Part shown: positions 8,249 to 17,256 of the stretch, piece by piece
How positions within the stretch are numbered: position 1 is the first letter of the stretch
How the letters are laid out: the number at the start of each line of letters is the position of its first letter
Position numbers and translations under genes: made by a program
Assembly: GCA_002720125.1 (NCBI GenBank)
Contig: PBGQ01000047.1
Coordinates: 1 to 22,921 of the forward strand
DNA from: Rickettsiales bacterium
GTDB taxonomy: Bacteria > Pseudomonadota > Alphaproteobacteria > TMED109
Direction of reading: 5' to 3'
DNA length: 22,921 nucleotides
The notes under the pieces: generated by a model
What the model saw: the letters and a program-made list of their open reading frames with translations, nothing else
Told to the model about the DNA's origin: nothing
The model's database searches: none

Positions 8249-9172
8249 TTAAAATACAGCACTAATTACAGCTTCTTGTTTGAAATTCTTTATGTCTTCT
8301 TTTTTGCAAGTTTCTATAGAGTAGTTGGAAAAGTTTGAAAATATTTCTCTCATTATTAATTTATTTATTTCATGGCCTGGACAGTATGCTTTAATTGAAC
8401 ACTTCAAGCTTAAACCAGTTAAAGATAAGTCTCCTATCATATCTAGAATTTTATGTTGTACAAATTCTTTCTTGTCTCTAAGCCCGCTTTCGTTCAAAAC
8501 TCTTTTATTTTTTATAACGAGCGCATTCTCCAAAGAACCACCCATGGCTAACCCAGACTCTTTCATGGACTCAACATCCTCGTAAAAGCAAAAGGTTCTT
8601 GCATTTAATACTCTATTATAAATTTCTTTTATCGAATTTCCTAATTTCAGCTGTTGTTGTCCTATAGGTTCTGGAAATTCTATTTTACAGTCTATTGAAA
8701 AATTATTTGAAGGACTTAATTCAATGTAGCTTTTACCATTTTTCACAGAAACATTTCTTTTGATTACTAGATATTTTTTAAATTTCTCACTTTGAACTTC
8801 AATACCTGCTTTTTTAATTATTCTATCAAATTCAATTGAAGAACCATCTAAAGCTGGTACTTCAGAAGAACTAACCTCTATAATTAAATTATCTATTCCA
8901 TTTCCTTTTATGGCTGCTAGCAAATGTTCTACAGTAAAAACTCTAAATGTAGAGTCAAAGTTCTCTAGTGTAGTACATAAATTACTCTTTGAAATAAATT
9001 TATAATCAGCTGAAATTGTCTGATAAATGTCCTTATCTTTCCTTAGAAATAAAATTCCAGTATCAGCTTTTGCTGGCAAAAGCTTTACCTCACACTGAAT
9101 ACCAGAGTGTAACCCTATTCCTTTAAATGCTACTTCTTTTGATATAGTTTTTTGATATTGTTCACTTTCCAT
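8249..9172 (-). CDS. lpxC: UDP-3-O-acyl-N-acetylglucosamine deacetylase LpxC
   Basis: LpxC is the zinc amidase that removes the N-acetyl group from UDP-3-O-acyl-GlcNAc, the committed step of lipid A synthesis in the cytoplasm. The 307 residues cover the whole enzyme. Zinc ligands are H83 in TVEHLLAA, H240 and D244 in HKILDMIGD. The general base E82 and the catalytic H267 in PGHEIN are also present. EVPALDGSS (104-112) is the conserved segment that follows the first zinc site. It lies downstream of ftsZ by 65 bp, as in many proteobacteria. That gap holds a weak hairpin and the gene lacks a visible Shine-Dalgarno sequence, so it may be partly uncoupled from ftsZ. In many Alphaproteobacteria bamD follows directly; here two opposite-strand genes intervene. 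Confidence 0.97.
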   Translation of the reverse strand: MESEQYQKTISKEVAFKGIGLHSGIQCEVKLLPAKADTGILFLRKDKDIYQTISADYKFISKSNLCTTLENFDSTFRVFTVEHLLAAIKGNGIDNLIIEVSSSEVPALDGSSIEFDRIIKKAGIEVQSEKFKKYLVIKRNVSVKNGKSYIELSPSNNFSIDCKIEFPEPIGQQQLKLGNSIKEIYNRVLNARTFCFYEDVESMKESGLAMGGSLENALVIKNKRVLNESGLRDKKEFVQHKILDMIGDLSLTGLSLKCSIKAYCPGHEINKLIMREIFSNFSNYSIETCKKEDIKNFKQEAVISAVF

Positions 9173-9197
9173 AAAAACATAATAATCATTAGCAATT

Positions 9198-9221
9198 AAA
9201 AAACTAGTAATATTTTATTAC
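9198..9221 (-). terminator. Weak hairpin with T-run between ftsZ and lpxC
   Basis: Read on the minus strand downstream of ftsZ, GTAATA-AAA-TATTAC (9207-9221) is a perfect six-pair stem with a three-base loop. It is followed three bases later by six T residues (9198-9203). The shape is that of an intrinsic terminator, but the stem has only two G-C pairs, so at best it would be a weak or attenuating site. In sequence this AT-rich such hairpins appear by chance. It is the only terminator-like structure I found in the window. Confidence 0.25.
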
Positions 9222-9237
9222 AATTATTACAAAATAA

Positions 9238-10872
9238 TTAATCTCTATTCCTTCTCAAAAATGAGGGTATATTAACATTATCTTCATCTTGATAATTATC
9301 GATAAGGTTTTCTTGATTAGTAAAAATACTGTTACTATTTTCAACAATTGTATTTTCTAAGAAAGAAGGTTCCATCCTCTGAGTTTCTTTGTTGAGTTCT
9401 TTTTCATTATTATCATCAATAAGTTCTTTCTTTGTTGTTTTTAAGTCTAATGATTTATTTGCTACACCACTCACTAATGACATGGCTTTTTCTTTAACAT
9501 TAGATAGTTTAGATATAAGACTATTATTCGTATTTTCATCTTTATTAAATTTATTTTCCTCATGCATGTTTGCATTCAAAACATCAGCCTCCCCGAAAGG
9601 ATCTGGGTTAATTTTACTAGTCTTTTCTGGTATACTTTCTTCTTTTGGTATAAAATAATTTTCATTTAACTCAGGATCATCATTTTTTTCCGTATTTTTT
9701 TTATTTTTAGAATCTAATAAATCCATTGAATCTTTGTTAGACAAGAAATCTTCAAGATCACTCTGCGTAGTGGTTTTATTTTTTTTAAAGTCAGCTTTAA
9801 CAGTATTTGAGTTTTGATTTTCAGTTCGACTAGCAACCAGTCTAGGTCTTAGAATGGCCTGATTTTCATCATCGCTATTCTTAAATTCATTTAAGCCTGA
9901 GCTTTGCTCTTTTGTAATTCCTGAAGCTAATAATGATACTCTAATTTTACCGTCTTCAATTTTTTCAACAGTATTACCTACTATCAGATTTACGTCTTCC
10001 TTACATTGCTTTTTTATATTAGCGGCTATTTCGTCAATTTCATATAGCTTAACATCCTCTCCACCCGAAATATTTATTATCACTCCTTTAGCATTTGCTA
10101 TGGAAGTATCGTCTAATAATGGATTTGATATTGCTAATTCTGCTGCTTTAATTGCCCTATCTTCACCTTCTGCTTCTCCAGTTCCCATCATTGCTTTTCC
10201 CATTTCAAGCATCACTGTCTGTATATCTGCAAAGTCTAGGTTTATTCTTCCCTGTTTTACTATTAAATCAGTTACTCCTTTAACTCCATTGTATAATACC
10301 TCATCAGCCATTCTAAAAGCATCTACAAAAGTAGTGTCTTTATTAGCTATTCTGAACAAATTTTGATTAGGTATTATAATTAAAGTATCAACTGAGTCTG
10401 TCAGCTCTTTAATGCCTTTATCAGCTATCTTCATTCTTCTTATTCCTTCATACTCAAATGGTTTGGTCACAACACCAACAGTAAGTATGCCTCTTTCTCT
10501 TGCTGCTTCAGCTATTACTGGTGCAGCACCAGTACCAGTTCCTCCGCCCATACCGGCTGTTACAAACAACATGTGAGTACCCTCAAGCTGTTCTATCACG
10601 CTAGATAGAGACTCATCAGCCGCCTGTCTACCAATCTCTGGTTTTGCACCAGCTCCAAGACCTTTAGTCAATTCTGCTCCAAGTTGAACCCTTCTTTCGG
10701 CTAGTGAGCTAGCCAAAGACTGTGCATCTGTATTAGCAACTAAAAATTCAACTCCTTCTAAATGTGCTTCTATCATATTGTTAACCGCATTACAGCCAGC
10801 TCCTCCTACTCCAATTACAGTAATCCTAGGTTTTAATTGTTCATTTGTTGGTTGTTTTATATTTAAAGTCAT
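9238..10872 (-). CDS. ftsZ: Cell division protein FtsZ (tubulin-like GTPase) with long C-terminal linker
   Basis: FtsZ polymerises with GTP into the cytoplasmic Z ring that organises division. The GTPase core (about 15-320) shows [10 protein letters not shown] (21-30), the tubulin signature GGGTGTG (109-115) and the catalytic T7 loop NLDFAD (211-216). The core is followed by an acidic, Asn- and Lys-rich linker of about 200 residues. The chain ends in the conserved C-terminal peptide IPSFLRR (535-541), which binds FtsA and other membrane tethers. At 544 residues it is longer than enterobacterial FtsZ (383 residues in E. coli) but in the range of alphaproteobacterial forms with long linkers. 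A strong Shine-Dalgarno sequence 9 bases before the ATG overlaps the ftsA stop codon. The gap to ftsA is 14 bp. Confidence 0.98.
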   Translation of the reverse strand: MTLNIKQPTNEQLKPRITVIGVGGAGCNAVNNMIEAHLEGVEFLVANTDAQSLASSLAERRVQLGAELTKGLGAGAKPEIGRQAADESLSSVIEQLEGTHMLFVTAGMGGGTGTGAAPVIAEAARERGILTVGVVTKPFEYEGIRRMKIADKGIKELTDSVDTLIIIPNQNLFRIANKDTTFVDAFRMADEVLYNGVKGVTDLIVKQGRINLDFADIQTVMLEMGKAMMGTGEAEGEDRAIKAAELAISNPLLDDTSIANAKGVIINISGGEDVKLYEIDEIAANIKKQCKEDVNLIVGNTVEKIEDGKIRVSLLASGITKEQSSGLNEFKNSDDENQAILRPRLVASRTENQNSNTVKADFKKNKTTTQSDLEDFLSNKDSMDLLDSKNKKNTEKNDDPELNENYFIPKEESIPEKTSKINPDPFGEADVLNANMHEENKFNKDENTNNSLISKLSNVKEKAMSLVSGVANKSLDLKTTKKELIDDNNEKELNKETQRMEPSFLENTIVENSNSIFTNQENLIDNYQDEDNVNIPSFLRRNRD

Positions 10873-10880
10873 AATTTTTA

Positions 10881-10887
10881 CTCCTTT
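10881..10887 (-). promoter_or_regulatory. Ribosome binding site of ftsZ
   Basis: On the minus strand AAAGGAG stands 8 bases before the ftsZ ATG (10870-10872). Its upstream end touches the first base of the ftsA stop region (stop at 10887-10889), so ribosomes finishing ftsA are placed next to the ftsZ start. This fits the high FtsZ level needed relative to FtsA. Confidence 0.75.
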
Positions 10888-12143
10888 TAGTTAAAAAAAT
10901 TTTCAGAAAGCCAATTTTTAATACTTGTAAAACTTAGCTTCTGTTCATTGATACTTTTTTTGTTAAAAAATATTTTCTCCTCTCTCTCATTTAAATAAAT
11001 TTCTTGTTGTAGCAAACCTGCTACTACTGAATAAGATGTATCTATGTTATTAAAAAAATTAAATCTCAATTCTTTTGGCAATCCAATTCTTGAGTTATAT
11101 CCAATAACATCTTTTGCCAAAACCAATAAACCATCAATTTGTGAGGCACCACCAGTAAACACTATTACTCTTCCAATAGAATTAATGTGACCAGATTTAT
11201 TTATAGTTTCTTGTATCCATAATAAAATATTGTTTATTATAGGTTTAGTAACTTCTAGAATTTCTCTTCTAGTTATTTGTATGTAATCTTCAGAATTGTC
11301 AGAGTTAATTGAAGGTATTTCCAAAAAAACCTCGTTATCTTCATTGGACTCAATAACTGAAGAATGCATTACTTTTAGCTTCTCGGCCTCTTCTAAAGTA
11401 ATACCAAATTTTCTTGCTAAAGAATTAGTTATATCATCTCCACCGTAATTTAAAGCATCAGAAAATATAAAATTATTCTCTGAGAACATTGACAAAGAAG
11501 TCGTTTTGGAACCCATATCTACTATAACGGAACCTAAAGATAACTCATTTTCATTTAATACAGCATAACCTGCAGCAGTTGATGAAATAATTATTTTATT
11601 GACGTCTACTCCACACTGATTAATGCATTCTATATAATTTTTATAGTGAGAAAAACCTATATAAGAAAGTATGAATTCCACCTCAATATTTTTACCGAAC
11701 ATTCCGATTGGATTTTTAATGCCACTTGCCTCGTCGATAGAAAAACCTACAGGAGCAGCATAAATAACTTTTTTATTAGAAAAAAAATCATTTTTTACTA
11801 ATTGGTTTAAGCTCTCACTTATATCTAAGTTAGAAACTTTCTTTTCTTTAATAGAAATTTTACTTTTAAATAATTTTGTTTTTGTATTGGCAGAAGATAT
11901 GGATACAGATAAACCATTTTTAACTTTTACTCCCGCTTGTTTTTCTGCACTTTTTATTGAACTTGAAATACTATTAATTGCTGCAAAAAAGTCAGTAATT
12001 ATTCCAGAATTAATTCCTTGAGATTTATTATATCCTACTCCTATTACTTTACAAATTGATTCTGTCTCTTCATTTGCAATCATACAACATACCTTACTTG
12101 TGCCAATATCCAATGCCGAGACAATGTTATTTTTTATATTCAT
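10887..12143 (-). CDS. ftsA: Cell division protein FtsA (actin-like membrane tether)
   Basis: FtsA is an actin-like ATPase that anchors FtsZ filaments to the inner membrane and recruits later division proteins. The 418 residues show the phosphate-1 motif DIGTSK (12-17) and the phosphate-2 motif DMGSKTT (209-215). The adenosine motif TGGASQIDG (330-338) is also clear. The region of about 80-165 between the first two corresponds to the 1C subdomain specific to FtsA. The last residues, [13 protein letters not shown] (405-417), form an amphipathic helix with the look of the membrane-targeting sequence. The ATG overlaps the ftsQ stop by 4 bp (ATGA). No strong Shine-Dalgarno sequence is seen, so translation is probably coupled to ftsQ. 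ftsZ follows 14 bp after its stop. Confidence 0.96.
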   Translation of the reverse strand: MNIKNNIVSALDIGTSKVCCMIANEETESICKVIGVGYNKSQGINSGIITDFFAAINSISSSIKSAEKQAGVKVKNGLSVSISSANTKTKLFKSKISIKEKKVSNLDISESLNQLVKNDFFSNKKVIYAAPVGFSIDEASGIKNPIGMFGKNIEVEFILSYIGFSHYKNYIECINQCGVDVNKIIISSTAAGYAVLNENELSLGSVIVDMGSKTTSLSMFSENNFIFSDALNYGGDDITNSLARKFGITLEEAEKLKVMHSSVIESNEDNEVFLEIPSINSDNSEDYIQITRREILEVTKPIINNILLWIQETINKSGHINSIGRVIVFTGGASQIDGLLVLAKDVIGYNSRIGLPKELRFNFFNNIDTSYSVVAGLLQQEIYLNEREEKIFFNKKSINEQKLSFTSIKNWLSENFFN

Positions 12144-12916
12144 ATCTTACTTTCTTTAATGAAATTACTATTCATATCTAATTTAATAATCATTCTGTCT
12201 TTTATTCTAAGATCAATTTTTCTTAATTTATTTGATAATAATCCATATTTTTCATGAATTTCTTGTACTTTTCTAAAAGCCTCTTTAGCGTTTTTTTCTG
12301 GTAGATCTATCGTAATGTTAGACGAGTATAGCAATGACCATCTTCTATCAGATACTAACCTAGCTTTAGTAATTTTTTCGGCGAGCGATGGAGACCCACT
12401 AAATATAAAAGACAATTCCTCTAGTTTTTTATTTGCTTTCTCGCCACTCAATAAAAGTAAATTTTCGTACCTTTTGTTAACATTCTCATATTGAGTAATT
12501 ACTTTCCCTTCTTTATTTAAAAGATAAAATAAGTTTTCTTCATAATAGATATATTTTGGCACCTCTTCTTCAATAAGAACTTTTAATTTATCTGGTATTA
12601 CTAATGTTAAATTAACCCCTTTAATCCAACCAATTGTTTTAAGTTTATTTTTTGTTTGTTCCAGATTAATACAGAATAAATTTGAGCATTTATAGTAAAC
12701 AATATTATCAAAGATTTCTTTCTCTTTAATAGAGTCTATTTTATTAATATCTAGATCTTTTAAAATAAAACCAAGTTTTATTAAGGTATCATCTATTAGT
12801 TTATTGCCTAATATTAGAGACTTCTTATAAATGAAGATTGAAAAAAAGGATAATATAAATAATATAAGTAGGACTTTTGTTTTTTTGATTTGTATCAAAT
12901 AATTTAATATATTCAT
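12140..12916 (-). CDS. ftsQ: Cell division protein FtsQ
   Basis: FtsQ is a bitopic inner-membrane protein that links early cytoplasmic division proteins to the periplasmic peptidoglycan machinery. The 258 residues give a short basic cytoplasmic tail, one transmembrane segment (about 14-30) and a periplasmic part. That part contains a POTRA-type domain (about 49-118, with the WIKGVNLTLVIPDKLKVLIEE segment) and the FtsQ/DivIB beta domain (about 120-245). RRWSL (191-195) and IDLRIKDRMIIKL (234-246) are typical of the family. The sequence is otherwise diverged, as is usual for FtsQ, and the place between ddl and ftsA adds strong support. The ATG overlaps the ddl stop by 4 bp and has CAGGAG seven bases upstream (12924-12929). 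Confidence 0.93.
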   Translation of the reverse strand: MNILNYLIQIKKTKVLLILFILSFFSIFIYKKSLILGNKLIDDTLIKLGFILKDLDINKIDSIKEKEIFDNIVYYKCSNLFCINLEQTKNKLKTIGWIKGVNLTLVIPDKLKVLIEEEVPKYIYYEENLFYLLNKEGKVITQYENVNKRYENLLLLSGEKANKKLEELSFIFSGSPSLAEKITKARLVSDRRWSLLYSSNITIDLPEKNAKEAFRKVQEIHEKYGLLSNKLRKIDLRIKDRMIIKLDMNSNFIKESKI

Positions 12917-13827
12917 TTATTTACTCCTGCATCATTTAGTATAAGTTTTATTAATTCTTTAAAAGACAAGCCCGCATTCTTTGCTATCTTTGGAACTAGA
13001 GAATTTTTAGTAAGTCCAGGCTGGGTATTTATTTCAAGTAAATATAATCCTTCTAAACCCATCTTCAGGTTTAATCTAAAATCTACTCTGGTTACACCTT
13101 TGCAGTTTAAAATGTTGTTAGCCTTAATAGAGTCAGCTAATAACTTCTTCTTTATTTCTGGTGGTAAATAATCTGCTGAAATATATTCTGTATTACTTGA
13201 TTTATCGTATTTAGCTTTATAATTGTAGAAACGTTGCTTAGGACTGACTTCTAAAATTCCTAATGTTTTCTCACCAATTACTGCTACCGTAATATCTTTA
13301 CCCTCTATATATTCTTCGGCTATAAATATCTCATTCGGTAACTCTTTAATTGCATCCTCTATAATAGTATCTTGTTCAATAATTTTTATACCTAAACTAG
13401 ATCCACCTGACACAGGTTTGATTATGTAAGGTCTATTAAAAGGTTGAGCAACTTTCATAGTAACTAGATTTACTATTTTACTATTTGGTACTTTTAAACC
13501 TACACTTTTAAATATATCTTTTGCATATTGTTTATGCATACCTATAGCAGAAGCTGTAACACCCGAATGAGTGTAAGGTATATCCATATATTCTAGTAGA
13601 CCTTGAATCTTTCCATCTTCTCCCCAATTACCGTGAAGAGCATTAAAAACTATATCTATATTTTCCTTATTTTTTATAATCCATTCAGGAAAAGTCTTGT
13701 CTACTTCAACTGGGATAACATTAAAACCCAATGATATTAATGCCTCTTCTACACTTGAAGCAGAGTTTCTTGAAACCGCAGCTTCATTTGAAAATCCACC
13801 CTTTAGTAAAGCTATAGTTTTATCCAT
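12913..13827 (-). CDS. ddl: D-alanine--D-alanine ligase
   Basis: Ddl is a cytoplasmic ATP-grasp enzyme that joins two D-alanines to make the end of the peptidoglycan stem peptide. I start it at the ATG of 13827 (304 residues). A TTG lies one codon upstream, but AAGAGG is well spaced only for the ATG. E15 in the GGFSNE loop contacts the first D-Ala. HGNWGEDGKIQG (about 65-76) is a conserved Ddl segment. SGGSSLG (140-146) is the serine loop. FYNYKAKYD holds the omega-loop tyrosine. D249, E265 and N267 (RVDFRL, EINTQPG) bind magnesium. It overlaps murB by 8 bp and ftsQ by 4 bp. The place between murB and ftsQ matches the alphaproteobacterial gene order and corresponds to DdlB. Confidence 0.96.
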   Translation of the reverse strand: MDKTIALLKGGFSNEAAVSRNSASSVEEALISLGFNVIPVEVDKTFPEWIIKNKENIDIVFNALHGNWGEDGKIQGLLEYMDIPYTHSGVTASAIGMHKQYAKDIFKSVGLKVPNSKIVNLVTMKVAQPFNRPYIIKPVSGGSSLGIKIIEQDTIIEDAIKELPNEIFIAEEYIEGKDITVAVIGEKTLGILEVSPKQRFYNYKAKYDKSSNTEYISADYLPPEIKKKLLADSIKANNILNCKGVTRVDFRLNLKMGLEGLYLLEINTQPGLTKNSLVPKIAKNAGLSFKELIKLILNDAGVNK

Positions 13828-14764
13828 CAAAATACCTCTTGTATTTTTTTTTACTTCCTATAATTTTTATTTCCCACTCAAGGTTTATTCCCTTGACAGC
13901 TTTAACTTTTTTTCTAATTTTTTCTCCCAGCTTTTCAATATCTGCAGAACTACAATTTCCAGAGTTAATAATAAAATTAGAGTGCATTTTAGATAGTGTT
14001 GCCCCTCCCTCAAACATATCCTCACAACCACTATCTTTTATAAGCTTCCAAGCTTTAGCATTATCCGGATTCTTGAATGTGGAACCCCCAGTAGCATTTT
14101 TAATGGGTTGAGAATTACTTCTTTTTTTCTGAAATGTTTCAATTGTTTTTAAGATATTTTGACTTTTATCTTTTTTACAATTAAATATTGCTTCTAAAAT
14201 AATATTACTTTTAGGTATCATTGAAAAGCGGTAAGACATTTTGAGCTCTGTTCTTTTATAAGACTTAATATTTCCTTTTCTATCCAAAACTTTAATTCCT
14301 ACAAGAAAATCAGAAGTTTCAGACCCAAAAGCCCCTGCATTCATTGAAACAGCTCCACCTACAGTTCCAGGTATGCCAGAAAAAAACTCTAATCCTGATA
14401 AATTTTTATTTGCTAGGATTCTGGATAGTTTTATACAATTATAACTAGCACCAACTTGTATTCGATAATCATTTAATATCTTAAGTGCACTAAAACTTTT
14501 TCCTAGCTTTACAACTACTCCTCCTAATCCTCCATCTCTTATAAGCGTATTTGAACCTGCACCAATAATTGTAAGCGGTATATTTTCAGATAATTTGCTC
14601 AAAAATATTCTTAAATCTTTTAAATCTTTTGGTAGGAATAAAACTTCTGCATCTCCTCCAACTTTAAACCAATTAATTTGTGATAATTTATATTCTTTTC
14701 TTATCTCTCCTTTAACTTCAGGAATATTGATTAATTGATTTTTAAACATCTTATAGTTTCTCAC
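13820..14764 (-). CDS. murB: UDP-N-acetylenolpyruvoylglucosamine reductase MurB
   Basis: MurB is a cytoplasmic FAD enzyme that uses NADPH to reduce UDP-GlcNAc-enolpyruvate to UDP-MurNAc. The FAD-binding motif GAGSNTLIRDGGLGG sits near residues 68-82. NAGAFG and SYRFSMIP are further family motifs. NATGGSTFKNP, with the catalytic serine, and SKMHSNFIIN follow, and the chain ends with LEWEIKIIG, which carries the late conserved glutamate. The lack of the extra loop of E. coli MurB fits the shorter type II form. The start is uncertain. The GTG at 14764 (314 residues) has AAGGA eight bases upstream and overlaps murC by 14 bp. An ATG at 14749 (five codons later, 309 residues, beginning MFKNQ) has no clear Shine-Dalgarno sequence but starts where many homologues start. 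Position between murC and ddl is typical of Alphaproteobacteria. Confidence 0.95.
   Translation of the reverse strand: MRNYKMFKNQLINIPEVKGEIRKEYKLSQINWFKVGGDAEVLFLPKDLKDLRIFLSKLSENIPLTIIGAGSNTLIRDGGLGGVVVKLGKSFSALKILNDYRIQVGASYNCIKLSRILANKNLSGLEFFSGIPGTVGGAVSMNAGAFGSETSDFLVGIKVLDRKGNIKSYKRTELKMSYRFSMIPKSNIILEAIFNCKKDKSQNILKTIETFQKKRSNSQPIKNATGGSTFKNPDNAKAWKLIKDSGCEDMFEGGATLSKMHSNFIINSGNCSSADIEKLGEKIRKKVKAVKGINLEWEIKIIGSKKKYKRYFDG
13835..13840 (-). promoter_or_regulatory. Ribosome binding site deciding the ddl start
   Basis: AAGAGG on the minus strand lies 7 bases before the ATG at 13825-13827 but only 4 bases before the TTG at 13828-13830. The spacing and start codon both favour the ATG. The site is inside the 3' end of murB. 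Confidence 0.6.
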
Positions 14765-16172
14765 TTTGTATATCCTTGTTGATGTAACCTATAAAATTTC
14801 TTGCATGGTTAGTTATATCACCAGCTCCCAAAAAGATTAAAACATCTCCTTGAAGTAAATTTTCTGATAAAAAATCATGAAGATTTTGTAGTCCATTATA
14901 TTTTCTAACATCTTTATGTCCTGCAGATATTAAAGATTTTATAAGATTTTCCTTATTAATATTTTTTATTTCATCCTCGCCAGCTGCATATACATCCATT
15001 ATAAAAACTGTATCAGCATCATTAAAAGCTGTGGTAAAGTCCTCAAAAAGCATTTTAAGTCTTGTGAATCTATGTGGTTGAACAACTGCAACCACCCTAC
15101 TCTTTGAAACACTTCTTGCAGCAGACAAAGAAGCCCTAATTTCTGCTGGATGGTGACCATAATCATCGAAAATTTTTATACCTTTAAAATTATTTATCAA
15201 GGAAAATCTCCTATTTACTCCTTGAAAACTTTTTAAAGCACTTTTTACAATTTCTATTGGTATACCTAACTCTAAAGACATCGCGCATACGGCTAGAACA
15301 TTTTGTACATTATGGATACCTGGTATATTAGAGACAACGCTTTCTATTTTTTTTCTAGAAGCTTCGACTTTGGGGCTTATTTCTAAAGTAAAAGATGTTT
15401 CTGTATCTTTAAATTGAATATTTTGAGCTCTATAATCAGCTTGTGGACTTATTCCATAAGTTATAATCCTTCTATCTTCTATTTCTGACGTTATGCTCTG
15501 AATAGTAGGATTATCTAAACAAAGCACAGCAGTTCCATAAAACGGAATATTATTGATAAACTGTTTAAATGAATCTTTAAGATTTTTAAAGCTTTTGTAA
15601 AATTCTAAATGCTCATTATCTATATTTGTTACAATTATGTTTGTGGTCGGAAGTTTCAAAAAACTGCCATCAGATTCATCAGCCTCTACTACCATCCAAT
15701 CACTGAAACCAATCTTTGCATTACTATTATATGAGTTGATAATACCTCCATTTATAACAGTCGGATCATACTTTGCTTTTTCTAAAACAGTTGCCATTAA
15801 TGAGGTTGTTGTAGTTTTTCCATGAGTTCCACCAATAGCAATATTTTTTTTAAATCTCATTAATTCTGCCAACATTTCTGCTCTCTTTACTATAGGCATT
15901 CTTCTTTTTCTAGCCTCTGTTAGCTCAGTATTATCATTTTGTATAGCAGAAGAAATTACTATCATGTTAGCATTCTCAATATTACTTTCAGAATGACCAA
16001 TAAATATTTTAATGCCAAGACTTCGTAGTCTTTTTACATTTTGATTGTCAGAAATATCACTACCACTTACTTCAAAATCTAAATTTTTTAAAACTTCAGC
16101 AATACCACTCATACCTATTCCACCAATGCCTATAAAATGTATTAAGCCTATTTTCTTATCAAAGTTTTGCAT
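14751..16172 (-). CDS. murC: UDP-N-acetylmuramate--L-alanine ligase MurC
   Basis: MurC is the cytoplasmic ATP-dependent ligase that adds L-alanine to UDP-MurNAc, the first amino acid of the stem peptide. I start it at the ATG of 16172 (473 residues, MQNFDKK) rather than at the TTG one codon upstream, because GGGAG is spaced six bases from the ATG. The N-terminal Rossmann motif HFIGIGGIGMSG (12-23) binds the UDP sugar. The ATP loop is GGTHGKTTTT (about 114-123), VEADESDGSF follows in the middle domain, and FDDYGHHPAEI in the C-terminal domain is a MurC signature. GAGDI near the end is also typical. It overlaps murG by 14 bp and its last 14 bp overlap the favoured murB start. Confidence 0.97.
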   Translation of the reverse strand: MQNFDKKIGLIHFIGIGGIGMSGIAEVLKNLDFEVSGSDISDNQNVKRLRSLGIKIFIGHSESNIENANMIVISSAIQNDNTELTEARKRRMPIVKRAEMLAELMRFKKNIAIGGTHGKTTTTSLMATVLEKAKYDPTVINGGIINSYNSNAKIGFSDWMVVEADESDGSFLKLPTTNIIVTNIDNEHLEFYKSFKNLKDSFKQFINNIPFYGTAVLCLDNPTIQSITSEIEDRRIITYGISPQADYRAQNIQFKDTETSFTLEISPKVEASRKKIESVVSNIPGIHNVQNVLAVCAMSLELGIPIEIVKSALKSFQGVNRRFSLINNFKGIKIFDDYGHHPAEIRASLSAARSVSKSRVVAVVQPHRFTRLKMLFEDFTTAFNDADTVFIMDVYAAGEDEIKNINKENLIKSLISAGHKDVRKYNGLQNLHDFLSENLLQGDVLIFLGAGDITNHARNFIGYINKDIQSEKL

Positions 16173-17256
16173 CAAAAACTCCCATTACTAAACTACAAAA
16201 TTTTTTTGATGCATAAGGTTTAGCTATAGATCTTGCATTATTAGAATAAAGACTTAATAACCCTTTTGTTGTAAGTATTTTTCTAACGGAATTAATGAAT
16301 TCATTTTTAAGAATTTTTTCTTCACTGAAAGTCCATGCAGCTTTCATCTTTAAAAGATTTTTTATATTTAAATATTGATGATTTTCTATCGCTGTTGATA
16401 AAGGAATATATATAGCTGGTATTTTAGCTGTTAAATTTTCTGCTATCGTCGAAGCTCCAGCTCTACATATAACTAAATGAGAAATTTGTAAATGATATGG
16501 AATATTCTCAATAAATTCTTTTACTTCTGCTTTTATATTTGCAAGTTTATAGTCAATAATTACATTTTTTTTCTGCTCTTTCTTAACTTGATGTGTAACT
16601 TGTATATTTTTTCTTAATTTGTAAGGAAGATTAGATAAACTTTTACTTATATTTTTGGATAGTGCTAGAGAACCCAAGCTACCTCCTAAAATCAAAATTC
16701 TATATTTTTTTTCTTTCAACGGCTCTCTAAATGATCGGTTAAATAGTTTTACTATTTCTTTTCTTACAGGTGTTCCTAAAACTATGGACTCAAGATTATT
16801 ATATTCTATTTTATAAGCTGATGTTCTTAATGTTACAAATCTCCAAAATATTTTATTCGCCTTTCCTAATACTGCATTAGCTTCATGTAGGATAATATTT
16901 ATTTTTAATATCTTGGCGACTATTAGAACTGGAACTTGAACATAACTTCCGAACCCAATAACCAATTTTATATTCTTTCTTTTCAAAATAAAAAAAGATT
17001 TTATACAACTATGAAAAATCAAAACAATAGAAATTATTTTTTTTATTATACTCTTACCTGCATATCCTTTTACATTAATGATATCTGGTTCATATTTTGA
17101 TAAATGATGATTATTGTAACCTCTTATATCCGTAATTATGCTTACACTTAATTTATTATTTATCAATTCGTCGTAAACCGTAATAGCAGGGTAAATATGG
17201 CCTCCTGTTCCTCCCGTTACAATGAGTATATTTTTTTTAAATTTCTTTTTAGTCAT
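16159..17256 (-). CDS. murG: Undecaprenyldiphospho-muramoylpentapeptide beta-N-acetylglucosaminyltransferase MurG
   Basis: MurG is a GT-B glycosyltransferase on the inner face of the cytoplasmic membrane. It transfers GlcNAc from UDP-GlcNAc to lipid I, giving lipid II. The 365 residues show the first glycine loop GGTGGHIYPA (15-24), GFGSYVQVP (101-109), LHEANAVLGKANK (123-135), the C-domain loop GGSLGS (191-196), CRAGAST (264-270) and HQYLN (293-297). The C-domain loop is usually GGSQGA and the second is usually SRAGA or SRSGA, so this copy is slightly diverged there. The fold and length look complete. The ATG overlaps the ftsW stop by 4 bp and has TGGAGG twelve bases upstream (17269-17274). 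It lies in the usual place between ftsW and murC. Confidence 0.95.
   Translation of the reverse strand: MTKKKFKKNILIVTGGTGGHIYPAITVYDELINNKLSVSIITDIRGYNNHHLSKYEPDIINVKGYAGKSIIKKIISIVLIFHSCIKSFFILKRKNIKLVIGFGSYVQVPVLIVAKILKINIILHEANAVLGKANKIFWRFVTLRTSAYKIEYNNLESIVLGTPVRKEIVKLFNRSFREPLKEKKYRILILGGSLGSLALSKNISKSLSNLPYKLRKNIQVTHQVKKEQKKNVIIDYKLANIKAEVKEFIENIPYHLQISHLVICRAGASTIAENLTAKIPAIYIPLSTAIENHQYLNIKNLLKMKAAWTFSEEKILKNEFINSVRKILTTKGLLSLYSNNARSIAKPYASKKFCSLVMGVFDAKL
16179..16183 (-). promoter_or_regulatory. Ribosome binding site deciding the murC start
   Basis: GGGAG on the minus strand lies 6 bases before the ATG at 16170-16172, but only 3 bases before the in-frame TTG at 16173-16175. This supports the ATG. 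The site is inside the end of murG. Confidence 0.6.

Noticed and set aside
8144..8585. Short plus-strand frames spanning the end of ETF-QO and the antisense of lpxC
   Set aside because: They overlap well-supported genes in other frames and have no motifs or ribosome binding sites.
9389..9658. 89-codon plus-strand frame inside ftsZ
   Set aside because: It is the antisense of the Ser-, Asn- and Lys-rich FtsZ linker; its Ser/Phe-rich translation is the mirror of that composition.
13839..14111. 90-codon plus-strand frame
   Set aside because: It is antisense to the C-terminal half of murB, whose conserved GGSTFKNP region lies in the true frame.
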